Positions 45,436 to 53,954 of a stretch of 64,000 nucleotides of DNA are shown here, one piece after another (the stretch's first letter is position 1; the number at the start of each line of letters is the position of its first letter). The translations under genes were made by a program, and so were the position numbers. Source of the stretch: Myxococcus hansupus (GTDB taxonomy: Bacteria > Myxococcota > Myxococcia > Myxococcales > Myxococcaceae); the NCBI RefSeq assembly GCF_000280925.3, contig NZ_CP012109.1:1876001-1940000 (forward strand), read 5' to 3'. The notes beneath the pieces were generated by a model. The model did not search any database. It saw only the letters and a list, made by a program, of their open reading frames with translations, and was not told where the DNA came from.

Positions 45436-45739
45436 CAGGAAACCTCTACGGAGTGGAATGCCGGGAAGAATCTCCCAGTCGCGAGACACCCTAACTCACG
45501 GGTCTGTCATCGCCGTTACGCGATTGTTGCAAAGCCCCGCGGTGGCGCCCCGTGCCTCGGCGCCCTGATGACGATTCAGAGACTCTCGTACTTCGGGAGT
45601 TCAATGTCTTGGAAAGACAGGCTCATGCGCTTGGAATCTCATGTGGTAAGAGTCAGCGGGGCGCACTTTTCGTCTCGGTGTTGTTCACTGAGGGCGCGCC
45701 CCGTTGATTCACCTTCATCCGCGCGCGTGACTTCGGCCG
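45436..45739. other. 304-base intergenic region
   Basis: Between the 5'-nucleotidase start and the maltose acetyltransferase stop, both minus strand. A/T-richer than its surroundings near 45570-45700; expected to hold the 5'-nucleotidase promoter. No gene seen. Confidence 0.4.
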
Positions 45740-46297
45740 CTACTCCGTGATCTCTCGAATGACACGGCAGGGATTCCCGGCCGCGAACATTCCGTCAGGT
45801 ACGTCCCTCGTTACGACGCTGCCTGCACCAATGACGGCGCGCGAACCGATTCGAACGCCCGGGAGGATGATGGCGCCTCCGCCCACCCAGACGTCGGAGC
45901 CAATCGTCACGGGTTTCCCGAACTCCTCTTTCCGTCGCAGCTCCGCGTTGAGCGGGTGCATGGGCGTGTAGATCTGCACGCCCGGACCGAAGAGCGTGAA
46001 GTCGCCAATGCTCACCCGGCAGACGTCCAGCACGATGCAGTTGAAGTTGAAGAACACGCGCTCCCCCAGCTCGATGTTCGAGCCGTAGTCGCAGAAGAAG
46101 GGAGGTTGCATCCACACTGACTCGCCGCCCGCGCCGAACAGTGCTTGAAGGATGCGCCGTCGTTCCTCCTGCTCGCCCTCTCGGGTGGCGTTGAGCGACT
46201 GGCAGAGGTCCCTCGCTCGGGCACGGGCCGCGACGAGCTCCACATCGAAATGGTCGTAGAGTTCTCCATCCAGCATCTTCTGACGCTCATTCTTCAC
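45740..46297 (-). CDS. maa: Maltose O-acetyltransferase family (LbH hexapeptide)
   Basis: 185 residues from a GTG at 46297, chosen because AAGGAG lies five bases before it and the protein then begins VKNERQKMLDGELYDHFDVE, the standard maltose acetyltransferase N-terminus; longer frames are not similar. Left-handed beta-helix: FCDYGSNIELGERVFFNFNC, VSIGDFTLFGPGVQIYTPMH (catalytic His in the PMHPL block), GSDVWVGGGAIILPGVRIG, GAGSVVTRDVPDGMFAAGNP. It transfers acetyl from acetyl-CoA to the 6-OH of sugars. Length matches the family (~185). Confidence 0.92.
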   Translation of the reverse strand: MKNERQKMLDGELYDHFDVELVAARARARDLCQSLNATREGEQEERRRILQALFGAGGESVWMQPPFFCDYGSNIELGERVFFNFNCIVLDVCRVSIGDFTLFGPGVQIYTPMHPLNAELRRKEEFGKPVTIGSDVWVGGGAIILPGVRIGSRAVIGAGSVVTRDVPDGMFAAGNPCRVIREITE

Positions 46298-46408
46298 GGG
46301 GACTCCTTGCGGTGGCGGCGCGCGCCATGGGGAAGGCCTTGAGGCAGCGCATGTTCGATGCAGGTGGGAATGACTGCACCCAATGGCCCTCGGCTGGCAG
46401 TGCGATGA

Positions 46409-46648
46409 TGGCTCGCCTCGTCGTCCGCGGGGACGCGGCGTCTCCCTCGCGTCCACTTCCCGACGCAGGACGTCCGCATCGACTGCTGCTGGGGGGCTTC
46501 CTCGACGGAGGTGGAGGGTGAGGTGTCCCAGCGCGTGGTGACCTTCAGCCACACGGCCGTGACCGTGTCCTACGACTCCGCCAATGACCTGTTCACTGTC
46601 CGGGACACGGCGAATGCTGCTGTCGCTCGTCCATCCAGGGCACGTTGA
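46409..46648 (+). pseudogene. Coding remnant without a start codon
   Basis: An open frame bounded by a stop upstream (46406) and ending TGA at 46648. It reads RVHFPTQDVRIDCCWGASS followed by EVSQRVVTFSHTAVTVSYDS and NDLFTVRDTANAAVA, which has the composition of a genuine protein rather than a shadow frame. No ATG/GTG start with a ribosome binding site fits, and a different frame is open just upstream, so this looks like the 3' end of a truncated or frameshifted gene. Family unknown. Confidence 0.35.
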
Positions 46649-46657
46649 TACGCGAGG

Positions 46658-47125
46658 TTATGGTTTCGGTATGAAGGAGGGCAAGCCGCCGGATGTCTCG
46701 CTGACGGTGCCTTTTTCTTTCGTCAGGTGAAACAGGCGCCCATAGGGAACAGAGAGTTCATGGGCTGAATCGTCGGACAGGTCCAACGTCTGGCCATTGC
46801 TGAAAGACATGACCGTACAATGCGTGCCGCTGCCGGACGCCCTGGGTTCGCGAGAAAGCGTCTCCCTCGGCGGCGCAGCGGATGGATTCACAAGAAAATC
46901 CTTCAGCGAGAGTGCCCCGTTGACTTTCGCCTTGGCGAATACCTCCGCTGCCAACAGACGAAATTCCTCATTCACGTGGGTCAGCACCCACTCCGTGGTC
47001 CGCTCGTAACGCGGGCCCAATGATGCGTTTGAGTACGTGATGCGAAGAGACGTAATCTCAAGCGCTTCCGTCGCGTTGTTTTCGTTCACGGCGGCAACGC
47101 TATTTGAAGCCAGCGCGTGGGACAA
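46658..47125 (-). CDS. Small hypothetical protein
   Basis: 155 residues if started at the TTG at 47125 (AGAGGG eight bases before); a GTG at 47089 gives 143 residues. No signal or membrane segment. It mixes helix (YERTTEWVLTHVNEEFRLLAAEVFAKA) and a C-terminal beta region (THCTVMSFSNGQTLDLSDDS). Codon use is less G/C-biased at third positions than in neighbouring genes, which may mean later acquisition. I do not recognise it. It lies next to the coding remnant at 46409-46648 in a patch of small, poorly conserved sequences. Confidence 0.5.
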   Translation of the reverse strand: MSHALASNSVAAVNENNATEALEITSLRITYSNASLGPRYERTTEWVLTHVNEEFRLLAAEVFAKAKVNGALSLKDFLVNPSAAPPRETLSREPRASGSGTHCTVMSFSNGQTLDLSDDSAHELSVPYGRLFHLTKEKGTVSETSGGLPSFIPKP

Positions 47126-47434
47126 GCGCGCATGCCCTCTCTGTCCCGCGCACTGGGGCCGTTCGTCCGTTTTCGTGATGGCCGAAGGGCCCCCGTCATG
47201 AGCGAGTTCAATCGACCTCAGGGGAGGGCGGAGCTCGGCTCACATTCCTTCGCCGGAAGAAGGTTGAGGCACCCACCAGGTGACCTTCACTGCGCATCGG
47301 ACGGTGCGTGGGGCGAAGGAATTTCAGGGACTCCGTTTCATGAGAAGCAGAGGCGAGGCCTACATGGCGCACCCGCCTCTGGCTTGGCACATGTCCGAGC
47401 GAGCCATCCTCACTCGGATTGTATGCCCGTTGAA
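47126..47434. other. 309-base region upstream of small secreted protein gene
   Basis: No independent gene supported. The frame of the following gene is open through here but shows no signal peptide or sensible composition before ~47423. A/T-richer between 47320 and 47420, where the promoter is expected. Confidence 0.4.
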
Positions 47435-47908
47435 ATGTCCCCCGTCCTGGAAGTTCCCGTGTCTTCGATTCGTGCCTTTGCGGCTGGTGCATTCCTGTTG
47501 TCAATCGCGGTCCCTGGGGCGGCGTTCGCTCGCGCCTCGCCGGGCCTCCTTGGCAGTCCTTTCAACCCGTCGGACGCGAGCTGCTTCACCAGCTACTACG
47601 GCTCCATCATGAACCTCTGCTCCACCACGAAGACCTGGTGCATGCCCGCGGTGGTCGACGCCGCCGGTCCGTACACGGTCAACGTCGTGGCGTATGCACC
47701 GTCCGTCTCCTCCTCCGTGGGGTGCCATGCCACGGGTGTCAATGACGCGATTTCCACGGTGTGGAGTTCCGGCATGCGCTACGTGTCGTCCTTCGGCTCG
47801 GGCGCGCGGTACATCGCCCTGTCGGGCGCGTTCGTACCGGGCAACGGGCAGCTCTACGTGTGCTGCGACGTCGGGGCGGGGGCGGGCGTCAACGGACTGC
47901 TCTGGTAG
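47435..47908 (+). CDS. Small secreted Cys-containing protein
   Basis: 157 residues from the ATG at 47435; a GTG at 47459, five bases after GGAAG, is an equally good start and gives 149 residues. Either yields a signal peptide (IRAFAAGAFLLSIAVPGAAFA). The mature ~120 residues hold six Cys (DASCFTSYYGSIMNLCSTTK, WCMPAV, VGCHATG, YVCCDVG), suggesting a compact disulfide-bonded beta protein. Family not recognised. A terminator-like hairpin follows 11 bases after the stop. Confidence 0.65.
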   Translation: MSPVLEVPVSSIRAFAAGAFLLSIAVPGAAFARASPGLLGSPFNPSDASCFTSYYGSIMNLCSTTKTWCMPAVVDAAGPYTVNVVAYAPSVSSSVGCHATGVNDAISTVWSSGMRYVSSFGSGARYIALSGAFVPGNGQLYVCCDVGAGAGVNGLLW

Positions 47909-47919
47909 GGCCTTTCACA

Positions 47920-47943
47920 GGGAGCGGCCTTCTGGCCGTTCCC
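47920..47943 (+). terminator. Terminator-like hairpin
   Basis: 10-bp stem GGGAGCGGCC / GGCCGTTCCC (one G-T pair), tetraloop TTCT, followed by GTCGTTT. It lies between the stops and starts of two plus-strand genes (47908 and 47968), so it may reduce read-through into the second. Confidence 0.5.
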
Positions 47944-47967
47944 GTCGTTTCCGAAGGGAGTGCGTCC

Positions 47968-48627
47968 ATGCGCGTCGAGAAAGTCATCATCGCTGCGGTT
48001 CTTGTCGGGAGCGTGGGGACTCAGTGGCTCAACGCCCGAGAACAGCGTGAAGCCCTGTCGCTGCTTCAGGGGGAGGTGGACCGCGTTTCCACGTCGGTGG
48101 AGCGACTGCAGCGGGCGTCATCCGCGCGTGGGCTCGAACATGAAGGGCGGCCCGCGACGCGGTGGGCTCCGGCCGCCGTGCAGGCGCATCTGCCTGCCGT
48201 GACGGCACCGCCGTCTGTGCAGGAGGTGCCCCCCGTGCCGAATCTCCCGGTCGTTGCTCCATTCAACGCCGATGCCGCGCGGGATCAGGTGGCGCGTGCC
48301 TTCGAGCGGGAGCCCTCCGACAGCGGCTGGGCCTCCGAAGCCTTGAGGGAGCTTCGTGAGAACCTGTCGTCCCACATGCCCAGGACAGCGTCGGTGCGGG
48401 CCTTGGACTGCCGCGCGACGCTCTGCCGTCTGGAGGTCGACTTCCCAATGGAGGCCGACTTTCAGGAGGCCATGGGCCGCCCAGGAGCCATGGCGCGCCT
48501 GTGGCAGGGCCCAAGTGTCGCCCGCTTCGAGCGGGACAGCGCGCGGGGCTCGGTGACGGTCATCGGGTACCTCGTCCGTCCCGGATACCCGATGCCGGTG
48601 GAAGGGCCGGCCACCGCCACGCCCTGA
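47968..48627 (+). CDS. Membrane-anchored periplasmic protein of unknown function
   Basis: 219 residues; AAGGGAG seven bases before the ATG. An N-terminal hydrophobic segment (VIIAAVLVGSVGTQWLNA) is followed by a short coiled coil (EALSLLQGEVDRVSTSVERL), a Pro-rich linker, and a C-terminal domain of ~100 residues with a Cys pair in SVRALDCRATLCRLEVDF and VTVIGYLVRPG. The Cys-x4-Cys strand is recurrent in myxobacterial exported proteins, but the role is unknown. Probably periplasmic and anchored in the inner membrane. Confidence 0.7.
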   Translation: MRVEKVIIAAVLVGSVGTQWLNAREQREALSLLQGEVDRVSTSVERLQRASSARGLEHEGRPATRWAPAAVQAHLPAVTAPPSVQEVPPVPNLPVVAPFNADAARDQVARAFEREPSDSGWASEALRELRENLSSHMPRTASVRALDCRATLCRLEVDFPMEADFQEAMGRPGAMARLWQGPSVARFERDSARGSVTVIGYLVRPGYPMPVEGPATATP

Positions 48628-48733
48628 GCTGGGCACTCGACCGCGCCACCCTGGACGGGCCAGGGCACGCACGGAGGACGAGGCGTGGAGGCGCGTGCCT
48701 CGCGCCTCCTGGCCATACGACGCCGGCAAACGG

Positions 48734-50332
48734 TCAGCGGACTTCGAACTCGTAGATCCGCGTCGCCGGGTCCCCGTTCTGGGTCGGCGTCGTGACGTTG
48801 AGGCGGACGTAACGCGCCGACGTGGCGGTGATGGCGTGCGTCGAGCTGCTACCGGTGTTGTCGTTCACCGTGACGGGGGTGCTCCAGGTGGAGCCGTTGC
48901 TCGAGGTCTGGATCGTGAACGCCCGGCTGTTCCAAGCCGTCGACTCACCTCCGGCACCTGCGTGCCTGAGGGTGAAGCTGCTGATCGTCTGGGCCGAACC
49001 CAGGTCGACCTGCATCCACGCTGGCGAGGCCAGTGAGCAGAACTTGTCGGTGGTCCCACCCGAGACGCTACCGTTGACCGCCTTGGCCGCCGATTCGCTG
49101 CTGTTGCATGCCGTGGAACTGGTGGTGGGCCGGTTCAACGCCAGATTGGCGTAGCCCGCGCCAACGGAGACCGTCTGGGTCTTCGTATGGCTTGCGCCGC
49201 CGTTGTCGGTGACGGTCAGCGTGACGGTGTAGTTGCCCGCGCTCGCGTAGGTGCGCGAAGGGTGGGTCGCGGTGGAGGTGGTGCCGTCTCCGAAGTTCCA
49301 ACTGCGCGAGGTGATGGTTCCGTCCGCGTCGGTGGATGCATCGCTGAAGGTGGCGGTGAGGCCGCTGACGGTGACGCCGAAGTCCGCCACGGGGGGCGTG
49401 TTGCCGCTGACCGCGGTGTTGATCGCCGCCGCGTATTGCGCGGTGGTTCCCTGGGCGCTGCATCGCTGGATGTCGTCGTACAGCCACATGAAGCCGCCGC
49501 TGATGCCGGCGCTCGTCTTCCAGTTGCGCATCCGGGTCTGGACCGTGGCCGGGCTGTCGCCCGCCGCGCAGTTGGTGCCGTTCTTGGACCACAGGCCCGG
49601 AGCGACCGGCATGCCCATCGCGGTGTTCCAGGTCGCGGGGTTGTTGCCGGCGCCGCCCGCGTAGACCTGCAGGTAGATTCGATCGACCGCGCTGCCGAGG
49701 TTGTTCTTGAGGTTCCGCCAGAACGTCTGCTGGGTATAGGGCGCGAAGGAGATCTTGTAGCCCATCCCGATCAACATCTGGCTGAAGGTCGTGGTCGGGA
49801 CCAGGTCGTAGGCGCTTTCGTCGTCGAAGTTCACCGCGTCGGCGCCGGTGGCGGTCTTCAGCGCTTGGAGGTTCCGGTACAGGATGCTGTTGCTGCCAGT
49901 GCCGCAAACGAGGGTGGTGCCGCATCCGGGAGCGGTGCCGTTGACCAGTCGGATCATGCGTTCGAAGTCAGGGACTCCCCAGGCGCCAATCGATACCTCG
50001 ACGCGATTGACGGAGGTCGGCGCGGTCTTCAGCGTGGCCAGGCGGGTCGGCCACGCGGGGTCCCCCATGTAGGCGCCGTTCTTGACCACGGGAATGTCGT
50101 TGTAGATGAGGTCGCCATTCTCCTCGATGTGGAAGCTCCACAAGATGATCGTGGTGAATCCAGAGTTGCGCAGGTCGTTCATCACCGCGGTACCACCGGA
50201 GTAGAACGGACCGCCGCCGTAGATGGCGGAGTACGCACGAGCGTCAGGCGCTGCGACAGCCAGGGCGAGCGCGGTGAGTGTTGGCAACAGGCGGTGAAGG
50301 ACAAGCGGTGAAGCCAGATTGGATTTCGACAT
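48734..50332 (-). CDS. Secreted GH18-like protein with PKD and F5/8-type C domains
   Basis: 532 residues with signal peptide (ALALAVAAPDARA); AAAGGA precedes the ATG. N-terminal ~280 residues are GH18-like: a barrel strand GFTTIILWSFHI, then GADAVNFDDESAYD at the position of the chitinase DxxDxDxE motif, retaining the final Glu, and GGFMWLYDD near the last strand. A PKD domain (PPVADFGVTVSGLTATFSDA ... SWNFGDGTTS) spans ~320-395. A C-terminal discoidin/F5-8C domain (NLALNRPTTSSTACNSSESA ... RYVRLNVTTPT) binds carbohydrate. It probably acts on chitin- or GlcNAc-containing material outside the cell, although the altered motif leaves activity uncertain. Confidence 0.82.
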   Translation of the reverse strand: MSKSNLASPLVLHRLLPTLTALALAVAAPDARAYSAIYGGGPFYSGGTAVMNDLRNSGFTTIILWSFHIEENGDLIYNDIPVVKNGAYMGDPAWPTRLATLKTAPTSVNRVEVSIGAWGVPDFERMIRLVNGTAPGCGTTLVCGTGSNSILYRNLQALKTATGADAVNFDDESAYDLVPTTTFSQMLIGMGYKISFAPYTQQTFWRNLKNNLGSAVDRIYLQVYAGGAGNNPATWNTAMGMPVAPGLWSKNGTNCAAGDSPATVQTRMRNWKTSAGISGGFMWLYDDIQRCSAQGTTAQYAAAINTAVSGNTPPVADFGVTVSGLTATFSDASTDADGTITSRSWNFGDGTTSTATHPSRTYASAGNYTVTLTVTDNGGASHTKTQTVSVGAGYANLALNRPTTSSTACNSSESAAKAVNGSVSGGTTDKFCSLASPAWMQVDLGSAQTISSFTLRHAGAGGESTAWNSRAFTIQTSSNGSTWSTPVTVNDNTGSSSTHAITATSARYVRLNVTTPTQNGDPATRIYEFEVR

Positions 50333-50700
50333 GGCACGATCCTTTGCATTGCACGATGCGGTGGACGGCGATGCGCGGCTGTGTGTGAGATTCGTTGCAG
50401 CCGCTCACACCTCGCCGCTCTCATGTCGCCACGGATGGCGACGGGCAGACATTGGGAGCGGCAATCCCGTCGTGTCAATCTTTGGAGGGATTTAAGTCAG
50501 ACAGGAAGGTTTGGACGCTGGCGTCAGGCGTGTGCGTGGAGCCGCTTGCTGTCAGCGCATCGGCTCGCCTGCAGGAAGTGACGGAGCCGATTCGCCAGCC
50601 ATTGCCGGGAGGCGTCCGTCGTTGGCGGACAATGATGGCAGTCCTTGATGTGCTCTTTGCAGGCAAGCGTTGGAAAGAGCACTTGCGCGCGAGCGAGCAG
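50333..50700. other. 368-base intergenic region with inverted repeat
   Basis: Promoter side of the GH18-like gene. GTGTGAG-N14-CTCACAC (50383-50389 and 50404-50410) lies 51-78 bases upstream of that start and is a candidate operator. No gene supported. Confidence 0.45.
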
Positions 50701-50952
50701 CTACTGTCCCGGAAAGCTGACGGCGCCGCCGAGGAAGGTCGCTCGGTCGTCATCAGTGGTCGTGAGCAGGTGCAGGACGAACGCCTTCCATCGCCGCTCC
50801 GAGGGCGACATCCGATAGAGCATCATCGGGATGGCCACCTTCATGAGCTCATCCCAGCGAGCGCCGGTGGGCACCGGCAGGCGGCTGCGGAAATGGTCGT
50901 GCCACCGGGAAAGTACGGCCTTCGCCAGCCCACTCTTGAACGCCGATTTCAT
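50701..50952 (-). CDS. Small hypothetical protein
   Basis: 83 residues with strong G/C at third positions and a natural composition (LAKAVLSRWHDHFRSRLPVP, ERRWKAFVLHLL), so probably once or still coding. The same frame stays gene-like for ~18 codons upstream (HRFADGTWNAAG) without a start codon, so the ATG at 50952 may be internal to a longer ancestral gene. The ribosome binding site is weak. It lies just downstream of the nrfH relic on the same strand, in the decayed patch. Confidence 0.4.
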   Translation of the reverse strand: MKSAFKSGLAKAVLSRWHDHFRSRLPVPTGARWDELMKVAIPMMLYRMSPSERRWKAFVLHLLTTTDDDRATFLGGAVSFPGQ

Positions 50953-51035
50953 CCCGGCGGCATTCCACGTTCCGTCCGCGAATCGGTGGGCCTGCCGCCG
51001 TGCCGTCTACCTCGCGCCCTGCTGACCCTCCGCGC

Positions 51036-51512
51036 TCACGGGCGCCGCGGTGTTGGCACGCCGTGGGGCCTGCGCCGCTGGTCCACGGTGCGCTGGTAGC
51101 TGTCGTACTGCAGCGGGAAGTTCCTCCCCCACATCGCGGGGTCGGTGATGGTGTCGTCCAGTTCCACCACCCGGTTGCTTGGGCGGATGCGGATCGGGTC
51201 CGGGAAGGTCCCGGTGGTGAAGTAGAAGGAATGCCAGAAGCCGTTGCTCGCCTTCGTGAGGTACTTGGGCACGAACGCGGCGGGAGTGTGGCAGTCGTTG
51301 CAAGTGGCCACCGCGTGGTGGCTGCTCTTGCGCCAACCGTCATACTGCTCCGTCATGATGTGGCAGTTGGCGCAGGCGGCTGGGTCGTCTTGCAGGTAGG
51401 CCGCGCCCTTCGCGTACGCGAAGGTGTAGCCACCGATGCCAATGACCGCGCCCAGGGCGAGGCCCAGGACGACTGCCAGAAAGGTGCGGGAGGCCGAGGA
51501 CACGCGGAACAC
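51036..51512 (-). pseudogene. nrfH: Chimeric nrfH/nrfA relic (cytochrome c nitrite reductase)
   Basis: 158 residues. Residues 1-111 are NrfH, the membrane-anchored tetrahaem quinol dehydrogenase: an N-terminal membrane helix, haem sites CANCH (47-51) and CNDCH (71-75), and KYLTKASNGFWHSFYFTTG. The expected third and fourth CxxCH sites are missing. From residue ~114, RVVELDDTITDPAMWGRNFP and QYDSYQRTVDQ look instead like the start of NrfA, the pentahaem catalytic subunit. The sequence then degenerates and stops. The simplest reading is a deletion that joined nrfH to nrfA, followed by loss of nrfA; no CxxCK or other haem motifs follow. It is unlikely to support nitrite reduction. Confidence 0.7.
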
Positions 51513-51783
51513 CGTAGCAATGCTTTTGCCATCGGCCAGCGCACGAACACTCGCGTGGATGAAGCTCCAAGCAGTGGAGAGACGCGCTGATTTTGCGCCA
51601 ACTCCGGCGCCGCGCAGGATTTGCGCGGAGGACGCTGGAGGGGACAGGATGCCGTGCGTTCCGTGAAGCGAGGCGAACTCCGCGCGGAACCCGTGAAGGT
51701 CCCGTCGCGTGCCGCGAGGCCGGCACGCCCTCCGCGTTGGGTGCCCGCGGAGGGCGGCTCAGTGGCCTGGGGTGGCTGCTGAA

Positions 51784-53055
51784 TCAGAAGCGGGCGAGGA
51801 AGGCGTCGAAGCCGCCAGCGCTGGTGTTGCCGGGGAGGCTTCCGAAGGTATGTCCGGCGACGAAGGCATTGCCGGAGGCGTCCACGGCCACGCCGCGAGC
51901 GATGTCCTGGAAGGGGGTGCCCAGGGTGCGGGTACCCAGCCGATTGCCGAGCGCGTCGTAGCGGGTAAGGAACGCATCGAGCGAGCCGGCGTAGGCGTTG
52001 CCGTGGAGCGCGCCGCCGGTGTAGCCGACCACCTGCACGACGCTGTCCTCGGAGACGGCGATACCGAAGGCATAGTCGGTCTGCGCGCCCCCGAACATGC
52101 GGCTCCACTGGCGGTTGCCGGCGCTGTCGTAGCGGGCGAGCAGCACGTCGATGGTGCCGTTGTTGGTGTTGCCGTCGAGGCTGCCGAAGGTGTCTCCGGC
52201 GAGGTAGACGCTGCCGTCGGGACCTACGGCGACACCCTTGGCATCATCGAGGTCGCCCGCGTCAATCTGCCGGACCCACTGCTGGGTTCCGAGGATGTTG
52301 AGCTTGAGCAGGAAGATGTCGGTGCCCACCGGCGTGGTGGTTCCGTCCAGGCTGCCGAAGGTGTTGCCGACGACGTAGACCTCCTGGGTGGGCGTGACAG
52401 CGATGCCGCGCGCCACGTCACTCACGGCCGTGCCGTACTGCTGGAGCCAGTACGGGTTGCCCGCGGTGTCATAGAGGGCGACGACGATGTCGTAGTTGTT
52501 GGGGTTTCCACCATGGGCGAAGCTGCCACCGGTGTAGCCCGCGAAGAAGAGCTTGTCGCCACCGCTGACGGCGAGGCCGGTGGCGAAGTCGTCCATCTGC
52601 GTGCCGTTCTGGCGCAGCCACAGGCGGTTGCCGGCGGCGTCGAACTTGGCGATGAAGAAGTCGATGCCGCCCGCGTTGGTGTAGAAGTCGAGACTGCCGA
52701 AGGTGGTGCCGGCCACATAGACATTGCCGTCCTCGTCGGTGGCGACGGCGGTGGCGCGATCCATCTGCGGTGTGCCGAACTGGCGAACCCACTGGAGGTT
52801 GCCGGCGTTGTCGTACCGGGCGACGAAGGCGTCATGGCCCCCGGCCTGTGGGTCGGCGCCGAGCTGGCTGGACGTATGACCGACCACGTAGACACTCGTG
52901 CCGGAGACGGCCACGGCGCTGGCCTGCTCGTCAAGATCGGAGCCGAGCTGCTGCACCCAGGCGGGCGGCGGAACCTGGGCCTGGGCGACGGACGGGGCGC
53001 CCGCGGCGCAGACGACGCCAGCGAACGCGAACATGCTCAAGAAGGGGTGTTTCAT
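51784..53055 (-). CDS. Secreted SBBP-type beta-propeller protein
   Basis: 423 residues from the ATG at 53055 (GGAG six bases upstream; another ATG at 53067 lacks a site). Signal peptide (MFAFAGVVCAAGAPSVAQA). About seven repeats of ~52 residues built on DAFVARYDNAGNLQWVRQFG, then an AVATDEDGNVYVAGTTFGSL strand pair: the SBBP repeat, which folds as a beta-propeller. Extracellular. These proteins are abundant in myxobacteria and thought to bind surfaces or polymers. No enzymatic residues seen. Monocistronic. Confidence 0.85.
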   Translation of the reverse strand: MKHPFLSMFAFAGVVCAAGAPSVAQAQVPPPAWVQQLGSDLDEQASAVAVSGTSVYVVGHTSSQLGADPQAGGHDAFVARYDNAGNLQWVRQFGTPQMDRATAVATDEDGNVYVAGTTFGSLDFYTNAGGIDFFIAKFDAAGNRLWLRQNGTQMDDFATGLAVSGGDKLFFAGYTGGSFAHGGNPNNYDIVVALYDTAGNPYWLQQYGTAVSDVARGIAVTPTQEVYVVGNTFGSLDGTTTPVGTDIFLLKLNILGTQQWVRQIDAGDLDDAKGVAVGPDGSVYLAGDTFGSLDGNTNNGTIDVLLARYDSAGNRQWSRMFGGAQTDYAFGIAVSEDSVVQVVGYTGGALHGNAYAGSLDAFLTRYDALGNRLGTRTLGTPFQDIARGVAVDASGNAFVAGHTFGSLPGNTSAGGFDAFLARF

Positions 53056-53380
53056 CACGAACTCCATTTCTCAGTGGGGGAACTGAGCCATGGCGCCGGG
53101 AGGACGCCTGTCGTCCGCTCCGCGGGAAATCTGTCGCCACGGCACCCTTGCAAGACCACGAGATTCAGGCGCGCGGAAGATGGGTAAGGAAAGACACATA
53201 ATGAGCAATGTCTGACCCGGGGCCGAGTTATCGCGGACCCTGATGCCAATGATGCGCTGTGACATTTTCGTGAGACCCAGTCCCGGCCTGACCTCCGTCC
53301 TGGGTGTGTCTTATTGAGCGAGAAACAGCGTCGCTCCGTGAGAACAGCGGTGGAGCCGCCCTGGTTCGTGCGGTGCGGAA
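53056..53380. other. 325-base intergenic region
   Basis: Divergent region between the SBBP gene and the frameshifted pseudogene. A/T-rich near 53180-53270. No gene or clear site identified. Confidence 0.4.
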
Positions 53381-53950
53381 GTGAAAGCGGTCCGCGATAT
53401 CAACGCCATGCCGCTGTTTCTCGCGGAGATGGCGCCGCAGCTCCAAGCCCTTCTCGCTGAATCGGAGAAGGCTTTATTGGAAGCGCTCTTCGCGCGCGCG
53501 AACCGATCTGAAGGCGCGTTGCTGGAGGCGCTGGCATGGCTGTGGGCGCGGACGCTCCGCGCGCCTGCCTCCGTGACACGGGTGGATGCGCTCGACGTGG
53601 CGGAGGGCGAGGTTCGCCTGTCCCCGGGCGGACTCCAGGTGGCGAATGACGTGTTGAACCGCGGCATTCTCGTCGTTGCGGGGGATGTGGACGTGGGAGG
53701 CAAGTTTGGGGACGGAGACGTAGGCAACGCGGCGGCCGTCGCCGGGGCGCTCCGTTGCCGGCTCGCCAATGTCCAGGGCGTGCTCCGCGTGGGGGGGCGT
53801 GCTCGATGCGACCCAGCTCGTCTTCGCGAACAACGATCCGGAGCCTCTCATGGCGAGGGACGGTCTTCGGGCGCCGTCGACGCTCCTTCTTCTCGGGCGC
53901 TCGCTCGACGTGAAGTCCGTGGATGGACTCGTGATGGAGGATGAAGTCAC
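53381..53950 (+). pseudogene. Frameshifted and truncated gene, family unknown
   Basis: From the GTG at 53381 (or ATG at 53408) the frame encodes a helical start (MPLFLAEMAPQLQALLAESE) and then a repetitive beta region (GILVVAGDVDVGGKFGDGDV, VAGALRCRLANVQGVLRVG). At 53791-53797 there is a run of seven G. Removing one G continues the same kind of sequence in another frame (GVLDATQLVFANNDPEPLMA, STLLLLGRSLDVKSVDGLVM). After ~53945 coding character ends, abutting the stop of the opposing lipoprotein gene. It is either a real frameshift or a homopolymer sequencing error, and the 3' end also looks lost. Confidence 0.6.
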
Positions 53951-53954
53951 GCCG

